Shown here piece after piece: positions 1 through 12,423 of a DNA stretch of 64,000 nt. The stretch is from Lysobacteraceae bacterium P. GTDB lineage: Bacteria > Pseudomonadota > Gammaproteobacteria > Xanthomonadales > Xanthomonadaceae. Numbering within the stretch: the first letter of the stretch is position 1; each line of letters begins with the position of its first letter. The notes beneath the pieces were generated by a model. That model did not search any database and was not told where the DNA came from. It saw only the letters and a list, made by a program, of their open reading frames with translations. Both the position numbers and the translations under genes were made by a program. Location: positions 248,001-312,000 of the forward strand of contig SCOX01000003.1 of assembly GCA_005503055.1 (NCBI GenBank), written 5' to 3'.

Positions 1-185
1 GCAACGGCGATCGCGACATGGAGGCGATGTTCAAGCACGTCGCCGAAGACAAGCTGGTGCTGTGGGGCTGGGCGCCGGGCGGCAACCGGGTCGCGGTGCC
101 GGTGCCGCACGACGAATTCGTCAAGGCGTTCCGCACCTGGATGGATGCCGGCGCGCCGTGCCCGCCGGCCCCGGCGCGCGGGTGA
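1..185 (+). CDS. 3' end of an unrecognised gene (partial)
   Basis: An open frame enters from the left edge (first full codon at base 3) and stops at TGA 183-185, giving the last 60 residues of a protein. The visible part is soluble, with a Trp-rich stretch (LVLWGWAPGGNR) and a tail with one Cys followed by Pro/Ala (WMDAGAPCPPAP). I do not recognise the family. It runs toward, and converges with, the metal-efflux operon on the other strand; the paired repeat between the two stops could serve as a shared terminator. Codon use is the usual GC-rich type, which supports a real coding end. Confidence 0.6.
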   Translation, partial: NGDRDMEAMFKHVAEDKLVLWGWAPGGNRVAVPVPHDEFVKAFRTWMDAGAPCPPAPARG

Positions 186-202
186 CCGGCGCGCCGTAGC
201 AC

Positions 203-284
203 CGTAGCCCGGGTAAGCGAAGCGCACCCGGGATTTCGCACGATACGGCACCCGGGTGCGGCCTCCGGCCTTACCCGGGCTACG
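203..284. repeat. REP-like paired palindrome between convergent genes
   Basis: Two GC-rich repeats face each other. The left arm starts CGTAGCCCGGGTAAG (203-217) and closes with ACCCGGG at 226-232. The right arm ends with the exact reverse complement CTTACCCGGGCTACG (270-284). Each half carries its own CCCGGGT/ACCCGGG hairpin, and the two halves can also pair with each other. A single copy of the same core lies at 26439-26468 between xerC and hslV. The layout resembles a bacterial BIME (REP pair), and it is suitably placed to end transcription from both sides. Confidence 0.8.
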
Positions 285-289
285 TGCCG

Positions 290-4693
<4,404 letters not shown>

Positions 4694-4697
<4 letters not shown>

Positions 4698-5971
4698 GGG
4701 GAGGCTCCCTGTTCCGTGGAGCGCGCCGGCAGCACGAGGGCTTGTCCGGTCAGGCGCTGGATTTCGATGAGGGCGCGTCGTGCGTCCAGCGCGGACTCGA
4801 GTTGCTGTCGCGCCGTGGCGGCGCGTTCGGACTGCAGCTGCGCCCACTCCAGGTAACTGATCGCACCCGCGCGGTAGGCCTGTTCGGCCGCGGCTTCGGC
4901 GCGCGCGAGTTTGGGCAGCACGTCGTCGCGCAGGCGCAGCACTTCCAGCTGCGCCACGCGATAGCGGCCGTGCGCTTCCACCAGCGTCGAGTAGAGCGAC
5001 AGCCCGCGCGACTCGCGTTCGAGTTCCAGAATCGTCAGTTCGGTCTGCGCGAGGCGGATATCGGGCTGGGCACGACGCGACGCGCCCAGCGGCATCGATA
5101 CGCTGGCGATAAGCGCGACGTCGTCGCTCTCGTTAAATGCCCGCGCACCGAACTGCCAGTCGAGGTCGGCCTTCGCCTGCGAACGCGCCAATTGCAGGCG
5201 CGCCTCGCCGACGCGGCGCTGGCTGGCGAAGCGCAGCAGCTCCGGGGTGCGTTCCAGCAGCGCGGCGAGCGTGTCGAAATCGGCGATTGCCGGCAGCGCC
5301 AGTGGGTCGTCCGCGGCAGGATCGAAGCGCGGTTCGCGTTCGCCCCACAACGCCGCCAGGTGTTGCCGCGCGGCGACTTCGGCCTGCTGAGCGCGGCTGC
5401 GTTCGAGTTCGGCGCGCGCCAGCGCGGCCTGCGCGGTGAGCAACACCGACTGCGGCGATGCCCCGGCGTCCAGGCGCCGTTGCGCGGCGGCGACGGTACG
5501 CCGCCGCTGGGCGATGTCGGCATCCGCCAGTTCTCGCTGGCGTCGTGCGCCGACCACTTCGAGATAACGGCGCGCGGTATCGGCCAGCAGATCCAGACGC
5601 GCCGCTTCACGCTCCGGCGCGAGGCCGTCGATGCGACCCAGCGCGATCGCACGGCGCGCGTCGCGCTTGCCGCCGCGTTCGAGCACCGATGCGAGGCTGA
5701 GCGTCAGTTCGGCCGCATCGAGGCCGGCGTAGTCGCCGCTGCCGAGCGCGTTCTCCAGCTCGACGCCGGCGCGTAGCGGGGCCCGCTGCGATGCCGCGTC
5801 GAGTTCGGCGGTGAGTGCCTGCTCTCGCAACGCAGGAAGGCGCAGGTCGGGATGGAAGGCGGCGACGCGCGCGAACGCGTCGTCCAGGGTCAGCCGATCG
5901 CCGGCGCGCGCGGGCAATGCCGCAACGAGCACGACGACCAGCGCGGCCAATGCCGCGGGTCGGGAAAGCAT
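4694..5971 (-). CDS. czcC: CzcC-type outer-membrane channel of the metal efflux complex
   Basis: 425 residues, the usual size for a TolC/CzcC outer-membrane factor. A cleavable signal peptide (LAALVVVLVAALPARAGD) is followed by two repeats of long amphipathic helices rich in Ala, Arg, Leu and Gln, typical of the TolC barrel and coiled-coil tunnel. ATG 5971 is chosen: GGAG lies 8 bases upstream, and a start farther upstream would place 51 Arg/Pro-rich residues before the signal peptide. It comes 55 bases after the CzcI-like gene and overlaps czcB by 4 bases, so the three pump subunits are translationally coupled. Confidence 0.9.
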
Positions 5972-6026
5972 GAGTTGGCTCCGATGGAAAGGCGGACGGA
6001 ACGCCGGCGATGCGCCGGCGGCGACG

Positions 6027-6407
6027 TCAGGCCGCGATCGGAGGACGGAACGGCGCGGTGTGCGGCGCGGCGATGAAGGAGATCGAGCGCGCCGGGATGG
6101 GCGAGTCGCCATGCGCGACCGCAACCGACAGCTCCAGGCGCGGCAACACCGCGGCCTGCTGGCCGCAGCAGTGGGTCAGGTGGAAGTGGCTGTCGTCGTG
6201 CAGCGGCGGTTGACCGCCCTTGGCAGGCTCCACTTCCACCGCATGCGAATCCGCGTGGGCGTGACCGTCGCCAGCCACCGCAGCATGCGCGAGCAGTTCG
6301 TGCATCTCCTCAGCGATCGCCAGCGACGGCTTCATCACCACGCCGCACAGCAGCAGGCCGAGCAGCAGCAGCTGGAAGGCGTGGGCGAGGGCGGGCGCGC
6401 GAGGCAT
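6027..6407 (-). CDS. CzcI-like small His-rich periplasmic protein
   Basis: 126 residues. A hydrophobic segment (FQLLLLGLLLCGVVMKPSLA) serves as signal peptide or anchor. The rest is periplasmic and dense in metal ligands: HELLAHAAVAGDGHAHADSH, then HDDSHFHLTHCCG. The position directly ahead of czcCBA, the size and the His/Cys content match the CzcI family, small periplasmic proteins that accompany czc operons and are thought to tune metal response. The function is inferred from context. The start at ATG 6407 has no Shine-Dalgarno; a TACCCT box ends 7 bases upstream (see promoter entry). Confidence 0.75.
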   Translation of the reverse strand: MPRAPALAHAFQLLLLGLLLCGVVMKPSLAIAEEMHELLAHAAVAGDGHAHADSHAVEVEPAKGGQPPLHDDSHFHLTHCCGQQAAVLPRLELSVAVAHGDSPIPARSISFIAAPHTAPFRPPIAA

Positions 6408-6414
6408 GGCGGCA

Positions 6415-6420
6415 AGGGTA
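6415..6420 (-). promoter_or_regulatory. Candidate -10 box for a leaderless czc transcript
   Basis: On the minus strand TACCCT lies 7 bases before the ATG of the CzcI-like gene, with no Shine-Dalgarno in between. The same TANNNT-to-start spacing recurs at several genes in this window. No convincing -35 box is visible. The heptamer array at 6452-6588 begins about 30 bases further upstream. Confidence 0.4.
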
Positions 6421-6451
6421 CGCGTCGGACGCGGCGATACACAATTTCGTT

Positions 6452-6588
6452 GGGAATCGGGGTTCGGGAATCGGGAATCGGGAGTCGGGGTTCGGGATTC
6501 GGGATTCGGGATTCGGGAATCGGGAATCGGAAATCGGAAATCGGGAGTCGGGAATCGGGAGTCGGGAGTCGGGAGTCGGGAGTCGGGA
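6452..6588. repeat. Direct array of GGGANTC heptamers (about 19 units)
   Basis: A continuous head-to-tail run of 7-bp units with consensus GGGANTC: GGGAATC, GGGATTC and GGGAGTC alternate, with a few GGGGTTC and GGAAATC variants. Fifteen of the 19 units keep an intact GANTC, and the variation sits mostly at the central N. The array fills the gap between the divergent CzcI-like gene and the TonB-domain gene. The open frames through it encode only repetitive Gly/Arg/Ser/Glu peptides and are not treated as genes. Related elements lie at 27137, 41143 and 43632. Confidence 0.9.
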
Positions 6589-6683
6589 TGAAGGACTGTG
6601 TTTTCGACTGGACCGGCAAGCACTGCCGCACGCCCGTCACATGCGCTGCCTAGCCTGAGCGCGCTTTCGCAGGAGGCGCGGCA

Positions 6684-7625
6684 ATGCGGTTCGGACTGGG
6701 GTGTGCGGGTTTGCTGATGTTGGCGCTGGTCGGTTGCGATGCGGGGCGCACGCCTTCCGGATCGGGAGCCTTCGTGCAGGCGGATGCGGCGTTGCCCGCG
6801 CCGGTGCCGGAACCGACCGACGCCCAGGCGTTGCGCGCGCGTGCCGAAGCGGCGTTGCGCGCGCAACGCATCCACACGCCGGCGGGCGACAACGCGGTGG
6901 AGTACTACCTCGCATTGCGCGAGCGCGAGGCCGATGCCGGCGTCGCCGCCGCGTTGGCGGAGCTGCAGCCTTACGTGCTCATCGCCACCGAGCAGGCGCT
7001 GTCGCAGGAACAGCTCGACGACGCGCGACGCCTCGTCGGCCTGCTCGCGAGGATGGATGCGCGCGCGCCGGCCCTGCCGCGACTGCGCGCGGGTCTGGAC
7101 ATCGCCCAGGCGCGCGCCGATCGCGAGGAAGGCGCGCGCATCGCCGAGGCCGCCCACGCGCCCAGCGCGCCGACGATCGTGCCGGCGACCACACCGCCGC
7201 TGCCGGCGCCCGTGCCCGCGGCGCCGCGGACGGTGCCGTCGGTCACGCCAGCGCCGATCGCGACTTCGGCCGAAACCACGCCGGTACCGACGCCCGTGGT
7301 CGTGGCGCCGCCCGCTGCCGAACCGCCGGCGCCCGCGCGCGCGGTGTCCGCGCCTCAGGGCGTCCCGAAGCTGCTTCGCGACTCGGCACCGCGCTATCCG
7401 CTGGCCGCGCGCAACCGCCGCATCGAAGGCAGCGTCCAGGTCGCCTTCACCATCCAGCCCGACGGCAGCGTCAGCGACGTACGTACGATCTCCGCGCAGC
7501 CGGAGGGATTGTTCGAGCAGGCCGCGCTCGCCGCCGCGTCGCGCTGGCAGTTCGAGGCGACGCCACGCCGCGTGAGCACGACGCGCACTCTCACTTTCCG
7601 CCTGCCCGCGGAACCGAACGGCTGA
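6684..7625 (+). CDS. TonB-domain lipoprotein (energy-transducer-like)
   Basis: 313 residues. The N-terminus is a lipoprotein signal with lipobox LVGC at residues 15-18, and residue +2 after Cys is Asp, an inner-membrane retention signal in enterobacteria. A helical region (about 50-150) precedes a long Pro/Ala/Thr-rich spacer (about 150-225), as in TonB linkers. The C-terminal 85 residues form a TonB C-terminal domain: RYPLAARNRRIEGSVQVAF, then DGSVSDVRTI. TonB proteins normally use an N-terminal helix as anchor, so a lipid anchor is a variation. No exbB or exbD is nearby. Start ATG 6684 has a good AGGAGG. It could feed a TonB-dependent receptor or act structurally; this is not resolved. Confidence 0.8.
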   Translation: MRFGLGCAGLLMLALVGCDAGRTPSGSGAFVQADAALPAPVPEPTDAQALRARAEAALRAQRIHTPAGDNAVEYYLALREREADAGVAAALAELQPYVLIATEQALSQEQLDDARRLVGLLARMDARAPALPRLRAGLDIAQARADREEGARIAEAAHAPSAPTIVPATTPPLPAPVPAAPRTVPSVTPAPIATSAETTPVPTPVVVAPPAAEPPAPARAVSAPQGVPKLLRDSAPRYPLAARNRRIEGSVQVAFTIQPDGSVSDVRTISAQPEGLFEQAALAAASRWQFEATPRRVSTTRTLTFRLPAEPNG

Positions 7626-7629
7626 TCGG

Positions 7630-7658
7630 TTGGCGATGCCGCGTGCAGCGGCGACAAT
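7630..7658 (+). promoter_or_regulatory. Candidate promoter of the carboxylesterase gene (leaderless type)
   Basis: TTGGCG (7630-7635), a 17-base spacer and GACAAT (7653-7658) form a plausible sigma-70 promoter that starts right after the preceding stop codon. The -10 box ends 6 bases before ATG 7665, and there is no Shine-Dalgarno, so the transcript would start at or next to the start codon. Confidence 0.5.
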
Positions 7659-7664
7659 GCGGGC

Positions 7665-8366
7665 ATGCAAACCGCCAACGCACCGCTGCTGGAAACCGTC
7701 GAATTCGAAACCGCGCCGAACCCCGCGTGGACCATCCTCTGGCTGCATGGCCTGGGCGCGGATGGCAACGACTTCGCGCCGATCGTGCCCGAGCTGGTGC
7801 GCCGCGACTGGCCGGCCCTGCGCTTCGTGTTCCCGCATGCGCCGGTGCGGCCGGTCACGATCAACAACGGCATGCGCATGCGTGCGTGGTACGACATCGT
7901 GCATTTCGACTTCGACGCATTGAACGCCGGCAACCGTGCCGACGAGGCGGGCGTGGCCGAATCGGTGGCCCAGGTCGAGGCGCTGATCGCGCGCGAACAC
8001 GAGCGCGGGATTCCGCCGGAACGGGTGGTGCTGATCGGTTTCTCGCAGGGCGGCGCCATCACGCTGTCGGCGGGCCTGCGCCGGCAGGTTCCACTGGCCG
8101 GCCTGGCCGGACTGTCCACCTACCTGCCCGAAGCACCGCAGCAGGCCGCCTCGGCTTTGCAGGAGGCGGCGACCTCGCAGCCGTTGTTCATGGCCCACGG
8201 CCAATTCGACCCGGTGGTGCCGGCCGCCATCGGCGAGCGCAGCGCGGCGACGATGAAATCGCTGGGATTCGCGCCGGAATGGCGCCAATACCCGATGGCC
8301 CACCAGGTCTGCGCCGAGGAGATCCGCGATCTGGGCGATTGGCTGTCCGGGCGCTTTGCGGGCTAA
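7665..8366 (+). CDS. Phospholipase/carboxylesterase family hydrolase
   Basis: 233 residues, a full-length alpha/beta hydrolase of the bacterial carboxylesterase II / acyl-protein thioesterase-like family. It starts with the family motif LHGLGADGND (oxyanion region). The nucleophile elbow is GFSQGG with Ser127; the other triad members are Asp182 (GQFDPVVP) and His213 (YPMAHQVC). There is no signal peptide, so it is cytoplasmic and probably acts on short-chain or lysophospholipid-type esters. The natural substrate cannot be read from sequence. It is 39 bases after the TonB-domain gene and appears to have its own leaderless-type promoter. Confidence 0.9.
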   Translation: MQTANAPLLETVEFETAPNPAWTILWLHGLGADGNDFAPIVPELVRRDWPALRFVFPHAPVRPVTINNGMRMRAWYDIVHFDFDALNAGNRADEAGVAESVAQVEALIAREHERGIPPERVVLIGFSQGGAITLSAGLRRQVPLAGLAGLSTYLPEAPQQAASALQEAATSQPLFMAHGQFDPVVPAAIGERSAATMKSLGFAPEWRQYPMAHQVCAEEIRDLGDWLSGRFAG

Positions 8367-8381
8367 GTTCTCCCGACGATT

Positions 8382-8407
8382 GGTAGCGAGCCCCTGGCGG
8401 GGCTACC
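8382..8407. terminator. Hairpin between the esterase gene and algR
   Basis: GGTAG...CTACC with an inner CCCC/GGGG stem forms an imperfect hairpin, without a T tract. It could end esterase transcription or sit in the algR leader. Confidence 0.35.
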
Positions 8408-8448
8408 ATCGGCCCAACGGCTCTGCCGGCCTGGGGATGGAGGCGCCG

Positions 8449-9192
8449 ATGAGGGTAGTGATCGCCGATGACGAACCGCTAGCGCGCGAGCGCCTGCGCG
8501 GCCTGCTGGCCGAGCAGCTCGGCGTCGAGGTCGTCGCCGAGGCGGCCGACGGACAGAACGCCCTGCACGCCTGTGCCGAGCACCGGCCGGATCTGGTGCT
8601 GCTGGACATCGCCATGCCCGGCATCGACGGACTGGAGGCCGCGCGCCACCTGGCCGCGTTCGATCCGCGCCCGGCCGTGGTGTTCTGCACCGCCTACGAC
8701 GCGCATGCGCTGCTGGCCTTCGAGGCCGAGGCCATCGACTACTTGGTCAAGCCCGTGCGCGCCGAACGCCTGGCCGCCGCGCTGGAGCGCGTGCGCACCT
8801 TTGCCGCGGGTCGCGAGAAGACCGGCGACAACGGCGCCGGTCCCGCCGGCGGTGGGCAGCGTCGCAGCCATCTGTGCGCACGCCTGCGTGGAAGCCTGCG
8901 GCTGATCCCGATCGAAGACGTGCACTACCTGCATGCCGAAGAGAAGTACGTGGTCGTCCACCACGCGCGTGGCGAGGACCTCATCGAGGAATCGCTGAAG
9001 TCGCTGGAAGACGAGTTCGGCGAGCGCTTCGTGCGCATCCACCGCAACTGCCTGGTCGCGCGGCACGAGATCGTCGAACTGCGCCGCGCGGTCGACGGCC
9101 ACGTCCAGGCCGTCCTGCGCCACGGCAAGCAACCGCTGGAAGTCAGCCGCCGCTGCGTGTCGGGGCTGAAGGACACCCTCAAGCACCTCTGA
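8449..9192 (+). CDS. algR: LytTR-family response regulator AlgR
   Basis: 247 residues: an N-terminal receiver domain (1-120) with acid pair D7/D8, phospho-acceptor D53 (LLDIAMPG) and the conserved Lys in YLVKPV, a short linker (120-140), then a LytTR DNA-binding domain (HLCARLRGSLRLIPIEDVHY to the end, with RIHRNCLVAR). It sits directly upstream of hemC, as algR does in pseudomonads, where it controls alginate, type IV pili and virulence. The cognate histidine kinase gene (fimS/algZ) is not adjacent. ATG 8449 is preferred over ATG 8437 because GGAGG is correctly spaced before it and the receiver starts at once. Confidence 0.9.
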   Translation: MRVVIADDEPLARERLRGLLAEQLGVEVVAEAADGQNALHACAEHRPDLVLLDIAMPGIDGLEAARHLAAFDPRPAVVFCTAYDAHALLAFEAEAIDYLVKPVRAERLAAALERVRTFAAGREKTGDNGAGPAGGGQRRSHLCARLRGSLRLIPIEDVHYLHAEEKYVVVHHARGEDLIEESLKSLEDEFGERFVRIHRNCLVARHEIVELRRAVDGHVQAVLRHGKQPLEVSRRCVSGLKDTLKHL

Positions 9193-9234
9193 GCGGCAGG
9201 AGCGCGTGAGCGGCAAGACCTCGGCAATCCCGGC

Positions 9235-9240
9235 GATAAT
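9235..9240 (+). promoter_or_regulatory. Candidate -10 box, leaderless hemC transcript
   Basis: GATAAT ends 6 bases before the hemC ATG at 9247. No Shine-Dalgarno is present and no clear -35 is visible. Confidence 0.4.
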
Positions 9241-9246
9241 GCCGGG

Positions 9247-10164
9247 ATGAAGACGCTGCGCATCGCCACCCGAAAGAGCCCGCTCGCCCTGTGGCAGAGC
9301 GAGCACGTCGCCGACCGCCTGCGTTCCGCCCACCCGTGCCTCACGGTGGAACTGGTGCCGATGAGCACGCGCGGCGACGAAGTGCTGGATCGTTCGCTGG
9401 CCGCGATCGGCGGCAAGGGCTTGTTCCTGAAGGAACTGGAGCTGGCGATGCTGCGGGGCGAGGCCGACTGCGCCGTGCATTCGCTCAAGGACGTGCCGAT
9501 GGAACTTGAGCCGGGTTTCGCGCTGCCGTCGATCCTGGCCCGGGCCGACTATGCCGATGCGTTCGTCAGCAACGCGTTCGCCAATCTCGCCGCGCTGCCG
9601 CAGGGCGCGCGCGTGGGAACGTCCTCGCTGCGCCGGCAGGCACAGCTGCGCGCGCTGCGTCCCGACCTGCAGCTCGTCGACCTGCGCGGCAACGTCAACA
9701 CGCGCCTGGCCAAGCTCGATGCCGGCGAGTACGACGCGATCGTGCTGGCCTGCGCGGGCCTGCAGCGACTGGGCTTCGATGCGCGCATCCGCGACCGCCT
9801 GCAGGCGCCGCACTGGTTGCCGGCGCCGGCGCAGGGCGCGGTGGCCATCGAGTGCCGCGACGACGACGCGACGACGCGCGAGTTGTGCGCACACCTGGAC
9901 GACCCGGCGACGCGCACGTGCGCCGAGGCCGAGCGTGCGATGAATCGCGCCCTGCACGGCAGTTGCCACGTGCCGGTGGCGGCGTTCGCGCAGTTGGACG
10001 GCGAGCACCTGCGCCTGTCGGGGCTGGTCGGATCCGCGGCGGACGGCCGCTTCGTGCGCGCGCAGGGCGAAGGTCGCGGCGATGCGCCCGACGCGCTCGG
10101 CCTGGAAGTCGCGCAGCAACTGCTGGACCTGGGTGCGGGCGAGCTGATCGCCGGATCGCTCTGA
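9247..10164 (+). CDS. hemC: Hydroxymethylbilane synthase (porphobilinogen deaminase)
   Basis: 305 residues. It condenses four porphobilinogen molecules into hydroxymethylbilane in heme biosynthesis, in the cytoplasm. The N-terminal motif [13 protein letters not shown] is diagnostic. The catalytic Asp82 lies in HSLKDVPME, and the dipyrromethane cofactor attaches at Cys240 in [12 protein letters not shown], matching D84 and C242 of E. coli. It is 55 bases after algR. Unlike many gammaproteobacteria, hemD does not follow; the next gene is a small membrane protein. Confidence 0.97.
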   Translation: MKTLRIATRKSPLALWQSEHVADRLRSAHPCLTVELVPMSTRGDEVLDRSLAAIGGKGLFLKELELAMLRGEADCAVHSLKDVPMELEPGFALPSILARADYADAFVSNAFANLAALPQGARVGTSSLRRQAQLRALRPDLQLVDLRGNVNTRLAKLDAGEYDAIVLACAGLQRLGFDARIRDRLQAPHWLPAPAQGAVAIECRDDDATTRELCAHLDDPATRTCAEAERAMNRALHGSCHVPVAAFAQLDGEHLRLSGLVGSAADGRFVRAQGEGRGDAPDALGLEVAQQLLDLGAGELIAGSL

Positions 10165-10278
10165 AGCGCCTGCCTCCGTTAGCGCGGCAGTGACGCCTCC
10201 AGGGGCGAACGACACCGCAAACACAAGCGCCTCATGGGGCCAGGCCTAGGCTGATCGCGGTCCACAACGGGAGTTCAC

Positions 10279-10632
10279 ATGCTCCAGACCGCCTCGATCC
10301 TCCTGCTCATCACGGCGCTGGGTGGCGTGCTCATGGCCGGCATCCGCTTCGCGACCCGACGCAATCCGCCTGCATGGCTGGCGATGCTGCACGGGCTGCT
10401 CGCAGCGTCGGGCCTGACGCTCGTCCTCTACGCGATCTGCACGCAACCGGTTTCCTCGACGGTGGTGCTGGCGCTGGTGATCTTCCTGCTGGCCGCATCG
10501 GGCGGCGCGATCCTCAGCCTGGCCTACAAATGGCGACAGCGGCTGCTTCCGGCATGGCTGGTCGTGGTGCATGGCAGCGCCGCGGCGATCGCGCTGACGC
10601 TGCTGCTGTTGGCCGCCTTCGGAGCGGTTTGA
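10279..10632 (+). CDS. Small membrane protein with internal duplication
   Basis: 117 residues, four predicted membrane helices. The protein is built of two copies of a two-helix unit: residues 10-54 align with 69-114, and both carry the motif PAWLxxxHG (31-39 and 91-99) after a short basic loop (RFATRRNP versus KWRQRLL). The paired His residues sit near the membrane face. I do not recognise a named family; a heme- or quinone-interacting helper is only a guess. ATG 10279 is preceded by GGGAG at good spacing. It stands alone between hemC and a convergent outer-membrane protein gene. Confidence 0.75.
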   Translation: MLQTASILLLITALGGVLMAGIRFATRRNPPAWLAMLHGLLAASGLTLVLYAICTQPVSSTVVLALVIFLLAASGGAILSLAYKWRQRLLPAWLVVVHGSAAAIALTLLLLAAFGAV

Positions 10633-10662
10633 TCGGCGTCCGATGCGCGACGCCGCCGATGC

Positions 10663-11322
10663 TCAGAAACGCCGGCGCAGCTCGATGCTGCTCTCCGCCG
10701 ACTCCTTGCCACCGCCCGATTGCGTGTCGTGGCGGATGGCGAAGTCGCTTTCCAGCGTCCAGTTCGGCCACAGGCTCACGTCCAGGCTCATCGACTGTTT
10801 GACGAAGGCTTCGCCTCGGCCGCTTTCGAATTGCACGCGCTGGGTCAGCAGCGCACGGTCGCCGATCTGCTGGCCCAGATTGAGCTCACCGCGCAGCACC
10901 GGGCCGGCCTGATTGATGCCGTCGTCGTAGAGCGGCGCCAGCCGGTAGCCCGCGCCGAGCGCCAGGCCGATCTGCGTGGGGCCGTCGCGCATGGCCTGCA
11001 CGTTGTAGCGCGTGCCGATGCGGAAATCGTTGGAGTACATCGTCTTGCTGTCGCGCGGCGTGGCCGGCGCGCTCAGCGGCGCGAAACTCTGGCTGCCCGG
11101 GAGTCGCAGCGAACGGTGGCGCGCGTCGCTCGGCTCGGCCGGCGCCGGTCCGGCCATCGCCACTTTCCATTCCACGTCGCCGCAGCGGGTGGAAAAACAG
11201 TACAGCCGCATCTGCACCGGATCGGCTGCGATGGCCATCAGTGTCGGGTCGCCGGGGAAGACCGGCATCGGCAATGTCACGAAGGGACCGCCGAGCAGGG
11301 CGAGCCCAAGTACACCGAGCAT
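10663..11322 (-). CDS. Putative outer-membrane beta-barrel protein
   Basis: 219 residues. The N-terminus is hydrophobic but a weak signal peptide (MLGVLGLALLGGPFVTLPMP). The C-terminal half shows alternating strands with aromatic girdles (RYNVQAM, LALGAGYRLAP, GELNLGQQI, TLESDFAIRHD), and the last residue is Phe (IELRRRF), the BamA-recognition hallmark of outer-membrane barrels. Residues about 40-75 contain two Cys (LYCFSTRCGD) that could form a disulfide. I do not recognise a named family. It lies downstream of the molybdoenzyme operon on the same strand but is separated from it by a hairpin. Confidence 0.65.
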   Translation of the reverse strand: MLGVLGLALLGGPFVTLPMPVFPGDPTLMAIAADPVQMRLYCFSTRCGDVEWKVAMAGPAPAEPSDARHRSLRLPGSQSFAPLSAPATPRDSKTMYSNDFRIGTRYNVQAMRDGPTQIGLALGAGYRLAPLYDDGINQAGPVLRGELNLGQQIGDRALLTQRVQFESGRGEAFVKQSMSLDVSLWPNWTLESDFAIRHDTQSGGGKESAESSIELRRRF

Positions 11323-11378
11323 CGTCGTGAATGAGGGCAGGGAGGAACACCATGTTGCCCATGAAAACGGTTACAGGC

Positions 11379-11400
11379 AAATCGGAAGCGTCCGATTTTT
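11379..11400. terminator. Hairpin with T tract at the end of the molybdoenzyme operon
   Basis: AAATCGGA (11379-11386), loop AGCG, TCCGATTT (11391-11398), then TT. The 8-bp stem is perfect and has T runs on both sides. It lies between the end of the membrane-anchor gene (11439) and the outer-membrane protein gene (start 11322), so it probably stops the operon. Confidence 0.65.
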
Positions 11401-11438
11401 CGTAATCGGTTCAGTAAGTTCGGTGGGGGCAGGCGCTT

Positions 11439-12413
11439 TCAGTAGTAAAGCGTGACCAGATGCCGGGCCTGGGCAAAGAACAGCCAACGCTCGACCAGCA
11501 CACCAACCAACGCCAGCAGCGTCGCCAAGGTGAACACCGGGCCGGCCCAGTCGGGATTGGCCCAGGCCAGCCAGGCGGCCACGGCGGGCACGAGGGCGAA
11601 CAGTGCCAGCGAAATCGCCCGCAGCGGCCGCGCGTGTTTGCGCGCGACGACGAAGCCCATCTCGCGATTGAGGTAGTTGTCCTGCGTGTGCGGGCGCTCG
11701 AACACGCCGACCTCGCGACCGGGCAGGCCGACGGCATCGCCGCGCGTGGCGCCGAGCGGTTGGCGATCGATGCGGTACCAGTACGCCAGCTTCAGCGTGC
11801 CGGCGATCAGCGCAAGCGCGAAGGTGACCAGCACGATCACGCCCAGCGCCTCGTCCGACAGCACGCTCCAGTTCACCAGCGTCATCAGCACCAGCCAGCC
11901 GGTGAAGACCGCGAACACGAGGTAGACCGGAACGACCAGCGGATGACGCCACGCGGGGATGGGCTTCAGCGAGGCGTAGATCATCGCCGTGCTGACGATC
12001 GTGCAAAGCGCGAGCAGCAACATGATCGCCGCCAGCACGGGCGCGATCATCCCCAGCGATGGCAACGCATGGCCCAGCATCGCCGCGCCGATCAGGGCCA
12101 GCAAGGCGAGCACGACGATCGCGGTGAGCACCGCGAACACGCCTTCGCGCGACAGCCACGACGTCCGCCATTGCGAGAACGCCCGCCACGCCCGCATCGG
12201 CTTGCCGAGGTGCAGCATCGAACTGAGCAGGCCGGCCGTCGTCAGCATCAGGCCCAGCACCAGCAACATGCCCCACAGCACCACCACCGCACCGTGCGCC
12301 GGCGCGCGGCCCTGCAGCGCGGGCAACAGGATCAGGCCGCCGGCCCACAGCAGCAGGCCATAGCCCGCGCCGGACAGCGTGGTGAACAGGATCACGGAAA
12401 ACGCAGGATGCAT
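11439..12413 (-). CDS. DmsC-family membrane anchor subunit
   Basis: 324 residues, about eight hydrophobic helices. DmsC-type subunits anchor a molybdenum oxidoreductase to the inner membrane and exchange electrons with the quinone pool. The pattern LLSSMLHLGKPMRAWRAF after the second helix and the SREGVFA loop are typical of DmsC. A long cytoplasmic-type loop (about residues 215-260: RIDRQPLGATRG and RPHTQDNYLNREMGF) is distinctive. ATG 12413 gives the normal N-terminus; an earlier start would add 34 Arg/Pro/Cys residues read from the preceding gene. It begins 10 bases after the Fe-S subunit stop. Confidence 0.88.
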   Translation of the reverse strand: MHPAFSVILFTTLSGAGYGLLLWAGGLILLPALQGRAPAHGAVVVLWGMLLVLGLMLTTAGLLSSMLHLGKPMRAWRAFSQWRTSWLSREGVFAVLTAIVVLALLALIGAAMLGHALPSLGMIAPVLAAIMLLLALCTIVSTAMIYASLKPIPAWRHPLVVPVYLVFAVFTGWLVLMTLVNWSVLSDEALGVIVLVTFALALIAGTLKLAYWYRIDRQPLGATRGDAVGLPGREVGVFERPHTQDNYLNREMGFVVARKHARPLRAISLALFALVPAVAAWLAWANPDWAGPVFTLATLLALVGVLVERWLFFAQARHLVTLYY

Positions 12414-12423
12414 CGGCAGGAAC

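Noticed and set aside
6406-6591. Gly/Arg/Ser/Glu repeat peptides encoded through the heptamer array
   Set aside because: They are direct translations of a 7-bp DNA repeat, have no Shine-Dalgarno, and exist in several frames on both strands.
6408-8303. A minus-strand frame running from the esterase region into the CzcI-like gene
   Set aside because: Only the last 126 residues are plausible; the rest is antisense to the TonB-domain and esterase genes and reads through the heptamer array.
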